Below, piece after piece: positions 25,052 to 33,818 of a stretch of 64,000 bases of DNA (the first letter of the stretch is position 1; the number at the start of each line of letters is the position of its first letter). Origin of the DNA: Rathayibacter sp. VKM Ac-2754. Its GTDB lineage: Bacteria > Actinomycetota > Actinomycetes > Actinomycetales > Microbacteriaceae. The translations under genes and the position numbers were made by a program. Where the stretch lies: NCBI RefSeq assembly GCF_009807095.1, contig NZ_WUCC01000001.1, positions 372,001 to 436,000 of the forward strand, in the 5' to 3' direction. Below the pieces are notes generated by a model. That model was not told the DNA's origin. It ran no database searches and saw only the letters and a list, made by a program, of their open reading frames with translations.

Positions 25052-25744
25052 TCAGACGTTCGCGATGCGCTCCAACCAGAGCTCCATCAGCTGACGCTCG
25101 GCCGGCAGCAGTGCCTCCGCCTCGGGCAGCAGGGCGCGCAGAGCGACCGCGGTCGAGGTCAGCGTGACGCGGTCGCCGGGGGGCGCCTCGATCGTGACGG
25201 CTGCGATCACCGACTCCCGGGCGACCTCGGCCACCCGCAGGTCGCGCTGCTCGCGAGGCGTGTCGAGCAGCGAGAGCGTCACTCCGCGGCCGACCGCGTG
25301 CAGCAGAGCGCTCGCGCGCTCCGGAGTCTCGCGGAGGCGCCCGGCTCGCGCGACCGTCGCCACCTTCTCCTGCAGCATCGCGATGCCGAGGGCGATCGCC
25401 GCTCCGGGATCGGCCCGCGCCTGCGCGAGGCGGTACGCCGCGGGGTGGTCGAGACCGAACCGCACCGCGTCGTCGAAGCCGACGCGGATCGCCTCGACCG
25501 GGTCCTCGGGCAGGGTCCGCGTGCTCTTCGCGGCGACCCAGTCGGCGTGGACGCGCTCGACGGCCGCGTCGAGCAGCCCCTCCTTGTCACCGAAGAGCCG
25601 GTAGAGGGCGGGGGCCTGCACCTGGGCGCGGGCCGTCACCGCGCGGGTCGAGACCGCCTCCGCTCCGCCCTCGTCGAGCAGCTCGAGGGCGGCGCGGAGG
25701 ATCCGCTCGTGGGCGGAGGGCGCGTCCGACGTCATGGTTCCCAT
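25052..25744 (-). CDS. TetR-family transcriptional repressor
   Basis: A 230-residue TetR/AcrR regulator. The N-terminal helix-turn-helix reads ERILRAALELLDEGGAEAVS and VTARAQVQAPALYRLFGDKEGLLDA (about 13-62). The all-helical C-terminal domain would bind a small ligand. It is divergent from an NAD(P)-binding oxidoreductase gene and shares with it a perfect 11-base inverted repeat, so it probably represses both. The start is ATG 25744; ATG 25735 three codons later is equally possible. TCTGAT seven bases upstream is a plausible leaderless -10 element. Confidence 0.88.
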   Translation of the reverse strand: MGTMTSDAPSAHERILRAALELLDEGGAEAVSTRAVTARAQVQAPALYRLFGDKEGLLDAAVERVHADWVAAKSTRTLPEDPVEAIRVGFDDAVRFGLDHPAAYRLAQARADPGAAIALGIAMLQEKVATVARAGRLRETPERASALLHAVGRGVTLSLLDTPREQRDLRVAEVARESVIAAVTIEAPPGDRVTLTSTAVALRALLPEAEALLPAERQLMELWLERIANV

Positions 25745-25755
25745 GCTACCGATCA

Positions 25756-25789
25756 GAGTGGTAGCGTCGTGATCACAGCGCTACCACTC
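25756..25789. promoter_or_regulatory. TetR operator: perfect 11-base inverted repeat
   Basis: GAGTGGTAGCG (25756-25766) and CGCTACCACTC (25779-25789) are exact inverted repeats separated by 12 bases, between the divergent TetR and oxidoreductase genes. A GGTAGC half-site recurs at 25795-25800, and its complement GCTACC at 25745-25750. Confidence 0.75.
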
Positions 25790-25820
25790 ACCTGGGTAGC
25801 GCAGTTACCAGGAGGACCTC

Positions 25821-26672
25821 ATGATCATCGTCACAGGAGCCGGCGGCCGTCTCGGCGGCGCCGTCGTCGACGCGCTGCTCGAGCGCACCGACCCGAGCAC
25901 CATAGGGGTCAGCACCACCCGGCCCGACGAGCTGTCCGCCCTCGCCGAGCGCGGTGTGCGCGTGCGGCGCGGCGACTACGACGACCCGGCGTCCCTCGCC
26001 TCGGCCTTCGAGGGCGCCGATCGGGTGCTGGTCGTCTCGGCCCCGCGCCACGGCACGGCAGCGCTCGACGCGCACCGCACCGCGATCGAGGCGGCCCGCG
26101 CCGCCGGTGTCGGTCGCGTGCTCTACACGAGCCACGTCGGCTCGGACGCGCTCTCGCCCTTCCCGCCCGCCGTCACGCACGCGGCGACCGAGACGATGCT
26201 GCGCGACAGCGGGCTCGCGTTCACCGCGGTGCGGAACGGCTTCTACGCCGACACTCCCCTCCGCCTGCTGAGCACCGCCGCCGAGACCGGCGTGCTGAGC
26301 GTCCCCGTCGACGCACCCGTGTCGTGGACCTTCCACCGCGACCTCGCGCCGGGGATCGCCTCCCTCCTGCTCGACGAGTCGCTCGCGGAGCCGGTGGTCA
26401 CGCTCACCTCCGACCGCTCGGCCGACCTCGCCGAGCTCGTCGCGACCGCCTCCGCGGTGCTCAGGCGACCGATCCGCCACGAGCAGGTGAGCGACGACGA
26501 CTACCTCGCGGGGCTCGTCGCCGCGGGGGTCCCCGAGTTCGGTGCCGCCATGATGCTCGGCATCGTCCGCGCCTCCCGGCAGCGCCGGCTGGGCATCGTG
26601 GATCCGACGCTCGGCGAGCTGCTCGGCCGCCCGACGACGACCCTCGAGGAGGCCCTGTCCGAGCCCGCCTGA
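25821..26672 (+). CDS. NAD(P)-binding oxidoreductase (NmrA/QOR2-like atypical SDR)
   Basis: A 283-residue atypical short-chain dehydrogenase. The N-terminus MIIVTGAGGRLGGAVVDALL carries the G-x-x-G-x-x-G cofactor loop, and S-T-T-R-P near 32-36 suggests an Arg contacting the NADPH phosphate. The pattern resembles the quinone-oxidoreductase-2 and NmrA group (A-R-A-A-G-V-G-R-V-L-Y-T-S near 91-103 and R-N-G-F-Y-A-D). A perfect AGGAGG Shine-Dalgarno sequence precedes the ATG. Being under a divergent TetR repressor, it is likely induced by a toxic electrophile such as a quinone; the substrate itself is not visible. Confidence 0.82.
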   Translation: MIIVTGAGGRLGGAVVDALLERTDPSTIGVSTTRPDELSALAERGVRVRRGDYDDPASLASAFEGADRVLVVSAPRHGTAALDAHRTAIEAARAAGVGRVLYTSHVGSDALSPFPPAVTHAATETMLRDSGLAFTAVRNGFYADTPLRLLSTAAETGVLSVPVDAPVSWTFHRDLAPGIASLLLDESLAEPVVTLTSDRSADLAELVATASAVLRRPIRHEQVSDDDYLAGLVAAGVPEFGAAMMLGIVRASRQRRLGIVDPTLGELLGRPTTTLEEALSEPA

Positions 26673-26799
26673 GCACGAGCACAGGTGGCGACTGCGCGAA
26701 TCGCGGCTAGTCCTGCGAGAGTTCACATGCGGCTGCCGCCCCTCGAACGGAGGGCGCTGAGCGCTGCACCTCCCCCTCCGCTCGAAAGGCACCCTCCGC

Positions 26800-28281
26800 A
26801 TGACCGAGACGTCGACCGAGCACGCCGCTGCCGGCGCCCCTCCCGCTCCCGACCGCCGCGCCTGGCGATCCCTCGTGGTGCTCCTCGCGGGCATGTTCAT
26901 CGCCCTGCTCGACACGACGATCGTCAACGTCGCGCTGCCCACCATCCGCACCACGCTCGACGCCTCGGAGTCGACGCTCTCGTGGATCATCTCGGGCTAC
27001 GCGCTCGCGTTCGGGCTCGCCCTGATCCCGGCCGGCCGCCTCGGCGACCGGTTCGGCCACAAGTGGGTCTTCGTCAGCGGAGTCGCGCTGTTCACCGTCG
27101 CGAGCTTCGCCTGCGGTCTCGCGGCCGACGACGTGCAGCTCGTGATCGCCCGCGTCGTGCAGGGCCTCGCCGGCGGCATGTTCGTGCCCGCGGTCAACGC
27201 GTACATCCAGCTCCTGTTCCGCGGGCCCGCGCGCGGCAAGGCCTTCGCCGTCATGGGCGCGGTCCTCGGAGTCTCGTCGGCGCTCGGTCCGATCATCGGC
27301 GGCCTCATCATCCAGGCCTTCGGCGACGAGAACGGCTGGCGCCTGGTGTTCTGGGTGAACCTGCCCATCGGGATCGTCACGCTGATCGCCGCGGCGATCC
27401 TGCTCCCCGCCCGCCGCGAGCTCGCCACCGGTGAGCGCGCGAAGAGCGGCGGAGTCGACTGGCTGGGTCTCGTGCTGCTCTCGGCCGGCTTCGTCGCGCT
27501 GCTCGTGCCGCTCATCCAGGGCGAGGACGAGGGCTGGCCGCTCTGGACGATCCTCTCGATCATCGGCGGCGTCGTGCTCCTCGCGGCGTTCGGCGCCTGG
27601 GAGCTCGTCTACACGCGCCGCGGGCGCACTCCGCTCGTGCCGCCGTCGCTCTTCCGCCACCCGGCGTTCACCGGGGGCGTCATCCTCGCGCTGGTCTACT
27701 TCGCGGCGTTCACGAGCATCTTCTTCACCATCTCGCTGCTCTGGCAGTCGGGGCTGGGGTACTCCGCCCTCGAGTCGGGGCTCGTCTCGATCCCGTTCGC
27801 GATCGGCAGCATCATCAGCTCGTCGCAGAGCAACCGCCTCACCGCCCGCCTGGGACGCAACGTGCTCGTGATCGGCAGCGCCCTGGTCGCGATCGGCCTG
27901 CTCTGGGTGTGGCTGGTGCTCCTGAATGCGACTCCCGACTCGATCACCAACTGGCAGCTGCTCGCTCCGCTGCTGATCGCCGGGCTCGGCAACGGCTTCT
28001 TCATCGCCCCGAACGTGCAGTTCATCGTCGCGACCGTCGACCCCCAGGACGCGGGAGCGGCGAGCGGAGTGATCTCGGCCATCCAGCGGATCGGCTCGGC
28101 CGTGGGCATCGCCGTGATCGGCAGCGTGCTCTTCGGCGGGCTCGTGATCACCGGGCCCGACACGGTCGCCTCCGGCTTCCTCGATGCCGCGGCGCCGGCG
28201 ATGCTCGTCAGCGCGCTGATGGCGGTCGCGGCCTTCGCGCTCGTGTTCGTGCTGCCGAAGTCGGTGGCGCGGCGGGGCTGA
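26800..28281 (+). CDS. DHA2-family (EmrB/QacA-like) MFS exporter
   Basis: A 493-residue proton-coupled exporter with 14 predicted membrane segments, the DHA2 topology. The first helix ends in A-L-L-D-T-T-I-V-N-V-A-L-P, the D1-like motif of this family. Motif A is GRLGDRFGHKW in loop 2-3, and motif C is G-A-V-L-G-V-S-S-A-L-G-P-I-I-G-G near helix 5. Export of a range of hydrophobic compounds is expected. It lies 127 bases after the TetR-controlled oxidoreductase in the same direction, so it could belong to that stress response. A TAGTCC at 26706-26711 could drive it independently. Confidence 0.9.
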   Translation: MTETSTEHAAAGAPPAPDRRAWRSLVVLLAGMFIALLDTTIVNVALPTIRTTLDASESTLSWIISGYALAFGLALIPAGRLGDRFGHKWVFVSGVALFTVASFACGLAADDVQLVIARVVQGLAGGMFVPAVNAYIQLLFRGPARGKAFAVMGAVLGVSSALGPIIGGLIIQAFGDENGWRLVFWVNLPIGIVTLIAAAILLPARRELATGERAKSGGVDWLGLVLLSAGFVALLVPLIQGEDEGWPLWTILSIIGGVVLLAAFGAWELVYTRRGRTPLVPPSLFRHPAFTGGVILALVYFAAFTSIFFTISLLWQSGLGYSALESGLVSIPFAIGSIISSSQSNRLTARLGRNVLVIGSALVAIGLLWVWLVLLNATPDSITNWQLLAPLLIAGLGNGFFIAPNVQFIVATVDPQDAGAASGVISAIQRIGSAVGIAVIGSVLFGGLVITGPDTVASGFLDAAAPAMLVSALMAVAAFALVFVLPKSVARRG

Positions 28282-28290
28282 GCGCCGGGG

Positions 28291-29625
28291 CTACGCCGTC
28301 GCTGCCGCCGCGGCCCTCGCGGCGGCGGGCAGCGCGTCGACGATCCGGCCGATCGCCGCGTCGTCGTGCGCAGCCGAGACGAACCACGCCTCGAACACCG
28401 ACGGCGGCAGCGAGACGCCGGCGTCGAGCATCGCGTGGAAGAACGCCGGGTAGTGGAACGCCTCCTGCGCCTGCACCTCCGCGTAGTCGCGGATCGGACG
28501 CCCGAGGTCCGAGAACACGAAGCTGAACAGGTTGCCCGCGGTCTGCACCGTGTGCGCGACGCCCTCCTTCGAGAGCGCCGCCGACACCTCGCGCTGCAGG
28601 GTCAGCGCCGTGGCGTCGAGCGCCGCGTACACCGCGTCGTCGGCCAGCTGCAGCGTGCGGATCCCCGCTGCGACAGCGACCGGGTTCCCCGACAGCGTGC
28701 CCGCCTGGTAGACCGGCCCGAGCGGGGCCAGGTGGTCCATCACGTCGGCGCGGCCGCCGAGCGCGGCGACCGGCATGCCGCCTCCGATGACCTTGCCGAA
28801 CGTGTAGAGGTCGGCGCGGTAGGGCTCCTCGGCGTCGCGGTTCTCGAGCCCCCACCAGCCGCCGGCGCTCACGCGGAAGCCGGTCAGCACCTCGTCCATG
28901 ATCAGCAGCGAGCCGTTCGCGTGGACCAGGTCGGCGAGGGCGGCGTTGAAACCGGGCTCCGGAGCGACGACGCCCATGTTCGCGGCGGCCGACTCGGTGA
29001 TGACGGCGGCGATGTCGGAGCCGCGCTCTGCCAGCACCGCCCGCACTGCCTCGAGGTCGTTGTAGGGCAGGACGATCGTCTGCGCAGCCGTGGCCGCGGT
29101 CACGCCGGCGGAGGCGGGCAGAGCGAGCGTCGCGAGGCCCGAGCCGGCGTCGGCCAGCAGGCCGTCGGAGTGGCCGTGGTAATGACCGGAGAACTTGACC
29201 AGCAGGTCGCGCCCGGTCACACCGCGGGCGAGGCGGATCGCGGTCATCGTCGCCTCGGTGCCCGTGGACACGAGACGGAGCTTCTCGATCGGCGAGACAC
29301 CGCCGGCGGTGATCCTCGCCTCCACCAGTTCGGCGAGATCGGTCTCGGCGGGCGTCGACGCACCGAACGAGAGACCGCGCGCGGCCGCCTCCTGCACCGC
29401 CGCGACGACCTCGGGGTGGGCGTGGCCGAGCACGGCCGGACCCCAGGAGCAGACCAGGTCGACGTACTCGCGACCATCGGCGTCGGTGATGTACGGTCCC
29501 GCCGCCGACACCATGAAGCGCGGGGTGCCGCCGACCGAGCGGAACGCTCTGACCGGCGAGTTCACGCCTCCGGGGATCGCGTGGCGGGCACGCTCGTACA
29601 GGGTGTCGTTCGCGGAGGCAGTCAC
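28291..29625 (-). CDS. hemL: Glutamate-1-semialdehyde 2,1-aminomutase
   Basis: PLP enzyme converting glutamate-1-semialdehyde to 5-aminolevulinate, the second step of the C5 route. The 444-residue protein has [15 protein letters not shown] near the N-terminus, V-D-L-V-C-S-W-G-P near 57-65, [10 protein letters not shown] and the PLP-Lys motif [14 protein letters not shown] (Lys about 279). It is last in the minus-strand heme series but has its own leaderless promoter (TATCGT six bases before GTG 29625). The gap to hemB is 42 bases, so it may also be read from upstream. It is convergent with the DHA2 exporter. Confidence 0.95.
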   Translation of the reverse strand: MTASANDTLYERARHAIPGGVNSPVRAFRSVGGTPRFMVSAAGPYITDADGREYVDLVCSWGPAVLGHAHPEVVAAVQEAAARGLSFGASTPAETDLAELVEARITAGGVSPIEKLRLVSTGTEATMTAIRLARGVTGRDLLVKFSGHYHGHSDGLLADAGSGLATLALPASAGVTAATAAQTIVLPYNDLEAVRAVLAERGSDIAAVITESAAANMGVVAPEPGFNAALADLVHANGSLLIMDEVLTGFRVSAGGWWGLENRDAEEPYRADLYTFGKVIGGGMPVAALGGRADVMDHLAPLGPVYQAGTLSGNPVAVAAGIRTLQLADDAVYAALDATALTLQREVSAALSKEGVAHTVQTAGNLFSFVFSDLGRPIRDYAEVQAQEAFHYPAFFHAMLDAGVSLPPSVFEAWFVSAAHDDAAIGRIVDALPAAARAAAAATA

Positions 29626-29631
29626 GACTCC

Positions 29632-29637
29632 ACGATA
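29632..29637 (-). promoter_or_regulatory. -10 element of hemL (leaderless)
   Basis: TATCGT on the minus strand ends six bases before the GTG at 29625. It allows hemL to be transcribed separately from hemB. Confidence 0.55.
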
Positions 29638-29667
29638 CGGGGCGTACCTCAGCGGATCCCGGGCGGG

Positions 29668-30639
29668 CTACTTCAGGAGGTCCCTGGCGATCTCGACCGC
29701 CCAGTAGGTGAGCACGGCGTCGGCGCCCGCACGAAGGATGCCGGTGACCGACTCGAGGATCGCGGGCTCGCGCGAGATCCAGCCGTTCGCGGCGGCGGCC
29801 TCGATCATCGCGTACTCCCCCGACACCTGGTACGCCCACACCGGCACGTCCGAGACGGCGGCGACGTCCGACAGCACGTCGAGGTAGCTCATCGCGGGCT
29901 TCACCATCACGATGTCCGCACCCTCGGCCAGGTCGAGGGTCGCCTCGCGCAGGCCCTCGCGGCGGTTGGCCGGATCCTGCTGGTAGGTGCGCCGGTCGCC
30001 CTCGAGCGTCGACTGGACCGCCTCGCGGAACGGCCCGTAGAAGCTCGAGGCGTACTTCGCCGAGTAGGCGAGGATCGCGGTGTCGAGGCGCCCGGCGGCG
30101 TCGAGCGCGGTGCGGATCGCGCCGACCTGCCCGTCCATCATCCCCGAGAGGCCGAGCAGCTGGGATCCCGCATCGGCCTGCGCCAGCGCCATCTCCTCGT
30201 AGCGGAGGAGCGTCGCGTCGTTGTCGACTCGCCCGCGCGCATCCAGCACGCCGCAGTGCCCGTGATCGGTGAACTCGTCGAGGCACAGGTCGGTCTGCAC
30301 GACCAGGTCGTCGCCGACCTCGGCCACCACGGCGCGCGTGGCCGCGTTCAGCACGCCGTCGGGATCCGTGGCACCGGAGCCGACCGCGTCGCGGGTCATC
30401 GGCACGCCGAAGAGCATGACACCGCCGATGCCGGCCTCCGCCGCCTCCGTCACGGCGCCGCGCACGCTGTCGAGCGAGTGGTGCAGCACCCCCGGCATCG
30501 AGCCGATCGCGCGGGGCTCGGTGATCCCCTCGGCGACGAAGAGCGGGAGGACGAGCTGGGCCGGGTGGATGCGCGTCTCCTGCACGAGCCGGCGCAGGGC
30601 CGGGGTCGTGCGGAGTCGCCGAGGACGAATGGCGGTCAT
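29668..30639 (-). CDS. hemB: Porphobilinogen synthase (ALA dehydratase)
   Basis: Condenses two 5-aminolevulinate molecules into porphobilinogen. The 323-residue protein has both active-site lysines: one in [14 protein letters not shown] and the Schiff-base Lys in [11 protein letters not shown]. The metal loop reads [14 protein letters not shown]: two of the three zinc cysteines of the E. coli type are kept and the middle one is Asp, a mixed pattern typical of actinobacteria. Its metal use cannot be decided from sequence. The ATG at 30639 has TAGGCT seven bases upstream, and an unusual 19-bp repeat array lies directly beyond that promoter. Confidence 0.95.
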   Translation of the reverse strand: MTAIRPRRLRTTPALRRLVQETRIHPAQLVLPLFVAEGITEPRAIGSMPGVLHHSLDSVRGAVTEAAEAGIGGVMLFGVPMTRDAVGSGATDPDGVLNAATRAVVAEVGDDLVVQTDLCLDEFTDHGHCGVLDARGRVDNDATLLRYEEMALAQADAGSQLLGLSGMMDGQVGAIRTALDAAGRLDTAILAYSAKYASSFYGPFREAVQSTLEGDRRTYQQDPANRREGLREATLDLAEGADIVMVKPAMSYLDVLSDVAAVSDVPVWAYQVSGEYAMIEAAAANGWISREPAILESVTGILRAGADAVLTYWAVEIARDLLK

Positions 30640-30646
30640 GCCCTCA

Positions 30647-30652
30647 AGCCTA
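30647..30652 (-). promoter_or_regulatory. -10 element of hemB (leaderless)
   Basis: TAGGCT on the minus strand ends seven bases before the ATG at 30639. The 19-bp repeat array begins about 34 bases further upstream. Confidence 0.55.
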
Positions 30653-30685
30653 GGCCGGGCCGTCTGGACGGCCCCTCGGCAGCAT

Positions 30686-30783
30686 CTTCGGCTCGCAGAA
30701 TCGGTTTTCGGCGCGCCGGAATCGTCGGATCCAGCGAGCCGGACCGGATTCCACGAGCCGAAGCGGATTCAGCGAGCCGACGG
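30686..30783. repeat. Five-copy 19-bp repeat array upstream of hemB (two inverted, three direct)
   Basis: Three direct copies begin at 30727, 30746 and 30765 with exact 19-bp spacing, consensus near GGATTCCACGAGCCGAAGC. Two inverted copies occupy 30686-30704 and 30705-30723, also at 19-bp spacing. The two sets face each other around 30725. The array fills the gap between the hemD stop and the hemB promoter. Confidence 0.75.
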
Positions 30784-30785
30784 GC

Positions 30786-31583
30786 TCAGCGGTTCGCGCG
30801 CTCCGAGGCGACGCGGGCGACCGCGTCGATCAGCGACGACGCCGAGCGCTCGTCGGCGACGACGTCGACGCGGAGGCCCGAGGCCCGCGCGTCCTTCGCG
30901 GTCTGCGGACCGATGGCGGCGACGAGCGTCGTCTCGGGGACGGGGCCGAGCTGACGCTGCACCTGCTCGGCGACGCTCCCCGAGGTGACGAGGATGGCGT
31001 GCACGGCACCGCTCGCGACGTCGGCCACGACGCGGTCCTCGACCGGGACGCCGACGGTGCGGTACGCGACCACCGAGCGCACGTCGTGGCCGATGCGCTT
31101 GAGACCCTCCGTCAGGAGCGGCTTCGCGATCTCGGAGCGCAGCGTGAGGATCCGCAGCGGGTGGCGGCCGCCGGTCGCCTCCGCCCACTCGGCGAGCAGG
31201 CCGCGGGCGGAGTTGTCCTCGGAGGGGACCAGGTCGACCGCGTAGCCGGCGGCGACGAGCGCGGCGGCGGTCGTCTCGCCGACCGCGGCGACGTTCGTGG
31301 TCGCAGGCACGGTCGTGCGCAGGAGGGAGAGCACGTCGACCGTGGTGGCGCTCGTGACGGTCATCCAGTCGAAGGCACCCGCCTGGAGGTCGGCCAGCGC
31401 TCGCTCGAGCGCCGGATAGTCGTCGGTCGGCGCGAAGTTGATCATCGGCGCGACCACCGGAGACGCACCCTTGGCGCGGAGCGCGGCGGCGACTCCATCA
31501 CCCCAGGGGCCTCCACGGGGGACGAGGACGCGCCACCCCTGCAGCGGCTTCTCCCACTGGGAGTAGGCGGCGGGGACGATCAC
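30786..31583 (-). CDS. hemD: Uroporphyrinogen-III synthase
   Basis: Closes hydroxymethylbilane with inversion of ring D. The 265-residue length and two-lobed architecture fit: the first lobe starts G-W-R-V-L-V-P-R-G-G, and TVTSATTVDVL near 76-86 and I-L-V-T-S-G-S-V-A-E-Q-V near 197-208 are the paired T/S-S substrate-binding stretches. Sequence conservation in this family is low, so the call leans on context: it overlaps the end of hemC by four bases (ATGA), the usual hemC-hemD coupling. A 19-bp repeat array follows its stop. Confidence 0.88.
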   Translation of the reverse strand: MIVPAAYSQWEKPLQGWRVLVPRGGPWGDGVAAALRAKGASPVVAPMINFAPTDDYPALERALADLQAGAFDWMTVTSATTVDVLSLLRTTVPATTNVAAVGETTAAALVAAGYAVDLVPSEDNSARGLLAEWAEATGGRHPLRILTLRSEIAKPLLTEGLKRIGHDVRSVVAYRTVGVPVEDRVVADVASGAVHAILVTSGSVAEQVQRQLGPVPETTLVAAIGPQTAKDARASGLRVDVVADERSASSLIDAVARVASERANR

Positions 31584-32581
31584 GAAGGGGCTCCCAGGGG
31601 TGCGAGGTCGGCGGCACCGGCACCGAGAAGCGCGTCAGCGAGCACGGAGCCGCAGCGGAACGCGGCTTCGACGACGGGCAGTTCGCGACCACCATACTGC
31701 GAATCCGCACGATGTCGACCTCTGCCGACCGAACCGTTATCGATCGGCTCCGCGACCTCCCGTGCGAGGGACGCGGATCCGTCGGTCGCGAAGACGACGG
31801 CCGTCAGCGCCACCTCGTCGTCGCGGACGGTCGCGCTCGCTCCGATCGGCGCAGCGCAGCCCGCTTCGAGCACGGACAGCAGGGCGCGCTCGGCCGTGAT
31901 GGCCGCCCGCGTCCCGACGTGCTCGACCGCCGAGAGGGCGGCCCGCAGCTCGTCCGTCGGCTCCTCGTCGCGCACCTCGATCGCCAGCGCACCCTGCCCG
32001 GGTGCGTGCGGCGAGACGTCGAAGTCGAGCAGCTCGGTGATCGCCTCGGTGCGCCCGAGTCGGCGAAGGCCCGAGACCGCCAGGACGATCGCGTCCAGCG
32101 GAGCGTCGCTCTCGTAGGTCACCCGGCGCAGGCGCGTGTCGATGTTGCCGCGGATGTCGACGACCTCGAGGTCGGGTCGGGCGGCGAGCAGGGCGGCGCG
32201 GCGACGGGGCGAGCCGGTGCCCACGCGGGCGCCGGCCGGCAGCGTCAAGAGGGTGCGGCCGTCGCGCGCGCACAGGGCGTCGCGCGGATCCTCGCGCTCG
32301 GGAACGGCGCCGAGCAGGAGCCCCTCGACCGGAGCGGTCGGCAGATCCTTCAGCGAGTGCACGATGGCGTCGCAGCGGCCGGCGAGCAGCGCATCGCGCA
32401 GGGCGCTGACGAACACGCCCGTCCCGCCCAGGGAGGCGAGGGAGCCGCGCATGCGGTCGCCGTCCGACTCGATGCGCACCAGCTCGACGGGGACGCCCGC
32501 CGCGGCGGCCATCAGGTCGGCCGTCATCCGGGTCTGCGCCACTGCGAGAGCGCTCGCGCGGGTGCCGACGCGGATGCTCAC
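31580..32581 (-). CDS. hemC: Hydroxymethylbilane synthase (porphobilinogen deaminase)
   Basis: Polymerises four porphobilinogens into hydroxymethylbilane on a covalent dipyrromethane cofactor. The 333-residue protein begins M-S-I-R-V-G-T-R-A-S-A-L-A and has V-H-S-L-K-D-L-P-T near 94-102. The catalytic Asp falls in this segment. The cofactor-binding Cys is in LEAGCAAPIGASA near 229-241. The start GTG 32581 lies 16 bases after the cpfC stop, and the end overlaps hemD, so all three share a transcript. Confidence 0.95.
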   Translation of the reverse strand: MSIRVGTRASALAVAQTRMTADLMAAAAGVPVELVRIESDGDRMRGSLASLGGTGVFVSALRDALLAGRCDAIVHSLKDLPTAPVEGLLLGAVPEREDPRDALCARDGRTLLTLPAGARVGTGSPRRRAALLAARPDLEVVDIRGNIDTRLRRVTYESDAPLDAIVLAVSGLRRLGRTEAITELLDFDVSPHAPGQGALAIEVRDEEPTDELRAALSAVEHVGTRAAITAERALLSVLEAGCAAPIGASATVRDDEVALTAVVFATDGSASLAREVAEPIDNGSVGRGRHRADSQYGGRELPVVEAAFRCGSVLADALLGAGAADLAPLGAPS

Positions 32582-32597
32582 GAAGCGGTGCCGCGGG

Positions 32598-33818
32598 TCA
32601 CGGGGCGACTCCGGCCAGGGCGGGCTTGAACCCGGCCCGGACGTTCTCGCAGCAGCCCGGTCGGCAGACGTCGTACCAGGGGCCGAGGGCGGTCAACGAC
32701 GGACGGTCCTCGACCGGAGTGCCGTTGACGCGCTCCATCACGAGGTCGACGAGCCCGGCCACGTAGGCCGGGTCGGTTCCCGGAGTCGCGACGCGGATCG
32801 CGACCAGCCCGTTCTCCTCCGACGTCTCGAGGGCCTCGTTGTCGAGGTCCCACATGACCTCCATGTGGTCCGAGACGAAGCCGAGCGGCACGATGACGAC
32901 GGCCTTGCGGCCCCGAGCGGGCAGCTCGGCGATCGCGTCGTTGATGTCGGGCTCGAGCCAGGGCTGCGTGGGCGGCCCCGAGCGCGACTGGTAGACCAGC
33001 TGCCACGGGATGTCGGCGGTCGTGGCCGCGGCCATGACGACCTCGGCGACCGCGAGGTGCTGGGCCTCGTAGGCTCCGCCGGCGCCGAAGCCGTGCACGT
33101 CGACGACGGTCCCGTCCTCGTGACGCTCGTGCGGTCCGCTGCGCTCGGCGTCGGCCATCGGGATCGAGTGCGTCGAGAACAGCACCTCCACCTCGGTGGC
33201 GAGGTCGAGACCCGGGAGGCGCCCCTGCAGCTCCTCGAGACCGTCGTGCAGCGCCTTCACGAACGGCATGACGAAGCCCGGGTGGTCGAAGAACTGGCGC
33301 ACCTTGTCGATCCGCAGCTCGCCCTCCAGGCCGGTGGCGTCCAGCGCCGCGGCGTAGTCCTCGCGGTACTGGCGGCAGGACGAGAAGGAGGAGTAGGCGC
33401 TGGTCGCGATCGCGATGAGGTTCGAGAAGCCGCGCTCCTTCGCCTCGGCGACCGCGTCCTTCATGTAGGGCTCCCAGTTGCGGTTGCCCCAGATCACGGG
33501 CAGGTCGATCCCGCGGTTCGCGAGTTCGGCCTCGAGGGCCGCCTTCAGCGCGCGGTTCTGCGCGTTGATCGGGCTCACACCGCCGAAGTGGCGGTAGTGG
33601 TGCGCGACCTCCTCGAGGCGCTCCTCGGGGATCCCGCGGCCGCGGGTGACGTTGCGGAGGAAGGGGATGACGTCGTCCTGCCCCTCCGGTCCGCCGAAGC
33701 CGGCCAGGAGGATCGCGTCGTAGGCGAAGGGCTCCGTCACGTGCTCGGGTCCCGAGGCGGCGCCGGGGGTCGCCCCGCGGACGAGGATCTGCGGGGAGTC
33801 GGGGGTCGTGTCGCTCAT
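32598..33818 (-). CDS. cpfC: Coproporphyrin III ferrochelatase
   Basis: Inserts Fe(II) into coproporphyrin III in the Gram-positive heme pathway (formerly hemH). The start is ATG 33818, which overlaps the chdC stop by four bases, giving 406 residues. Features are LLAGFGGPEG near 38-47, the metal-handling H in FSTHSIPMAD near 210-219, and the acidic D-x-x-E patch near the second lobe. The C-terminal C-R-P-G-C-C-E-N motif, with a further upstream Cys in SSFSSCRQY, is the [2Fe-2S] ligand set found in actinobacterial ferrochelatases. An N-terminal extension of ~30 residues precedes the core. Confidence 0.95.
   Translation of the reverse strand: MSDTTPDSPQILVRGATPGAASGPEHVTEPFAYDAILLAGFGGPEGQDDVIPFLRNVTRGRGIPEERLEEVAHHYRHFGGVSPINAQNRALKAALEAELANRGIDLPVIWGNRNWEPYMKDAVAEAKERGFSNLIAIATSAYSSFSSCRQYREDYAAALDATGLEGELRIDKVRQFFDHPGFVMPFVKALHDGLEELQGRLPGLDLATEVEVLFSTHSIPMADAERSGPHERHEDGTVVDVHGFGAGGAYEAQHLAVAEVVMAAATTADIPWQLVYQSRSGPPTQPWLEPDINDAIAELPARGRKAVVIVPLGFVSDHMEVMWDLDNEALETSEENGLVAIRVATPGTDPAYVAGLVDLVMERVNGTPVEDRPSLTALGPWYDVCRPGCCENVRAGFKPALAGVAP

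Noticed and set aside
28366-30954. An 862-codon plus-strand frame opposite hemL and hemB
   Set aside because: Pure antisense shadow of two conserved enzymes; composition is R/D/E/H-rich without domains.
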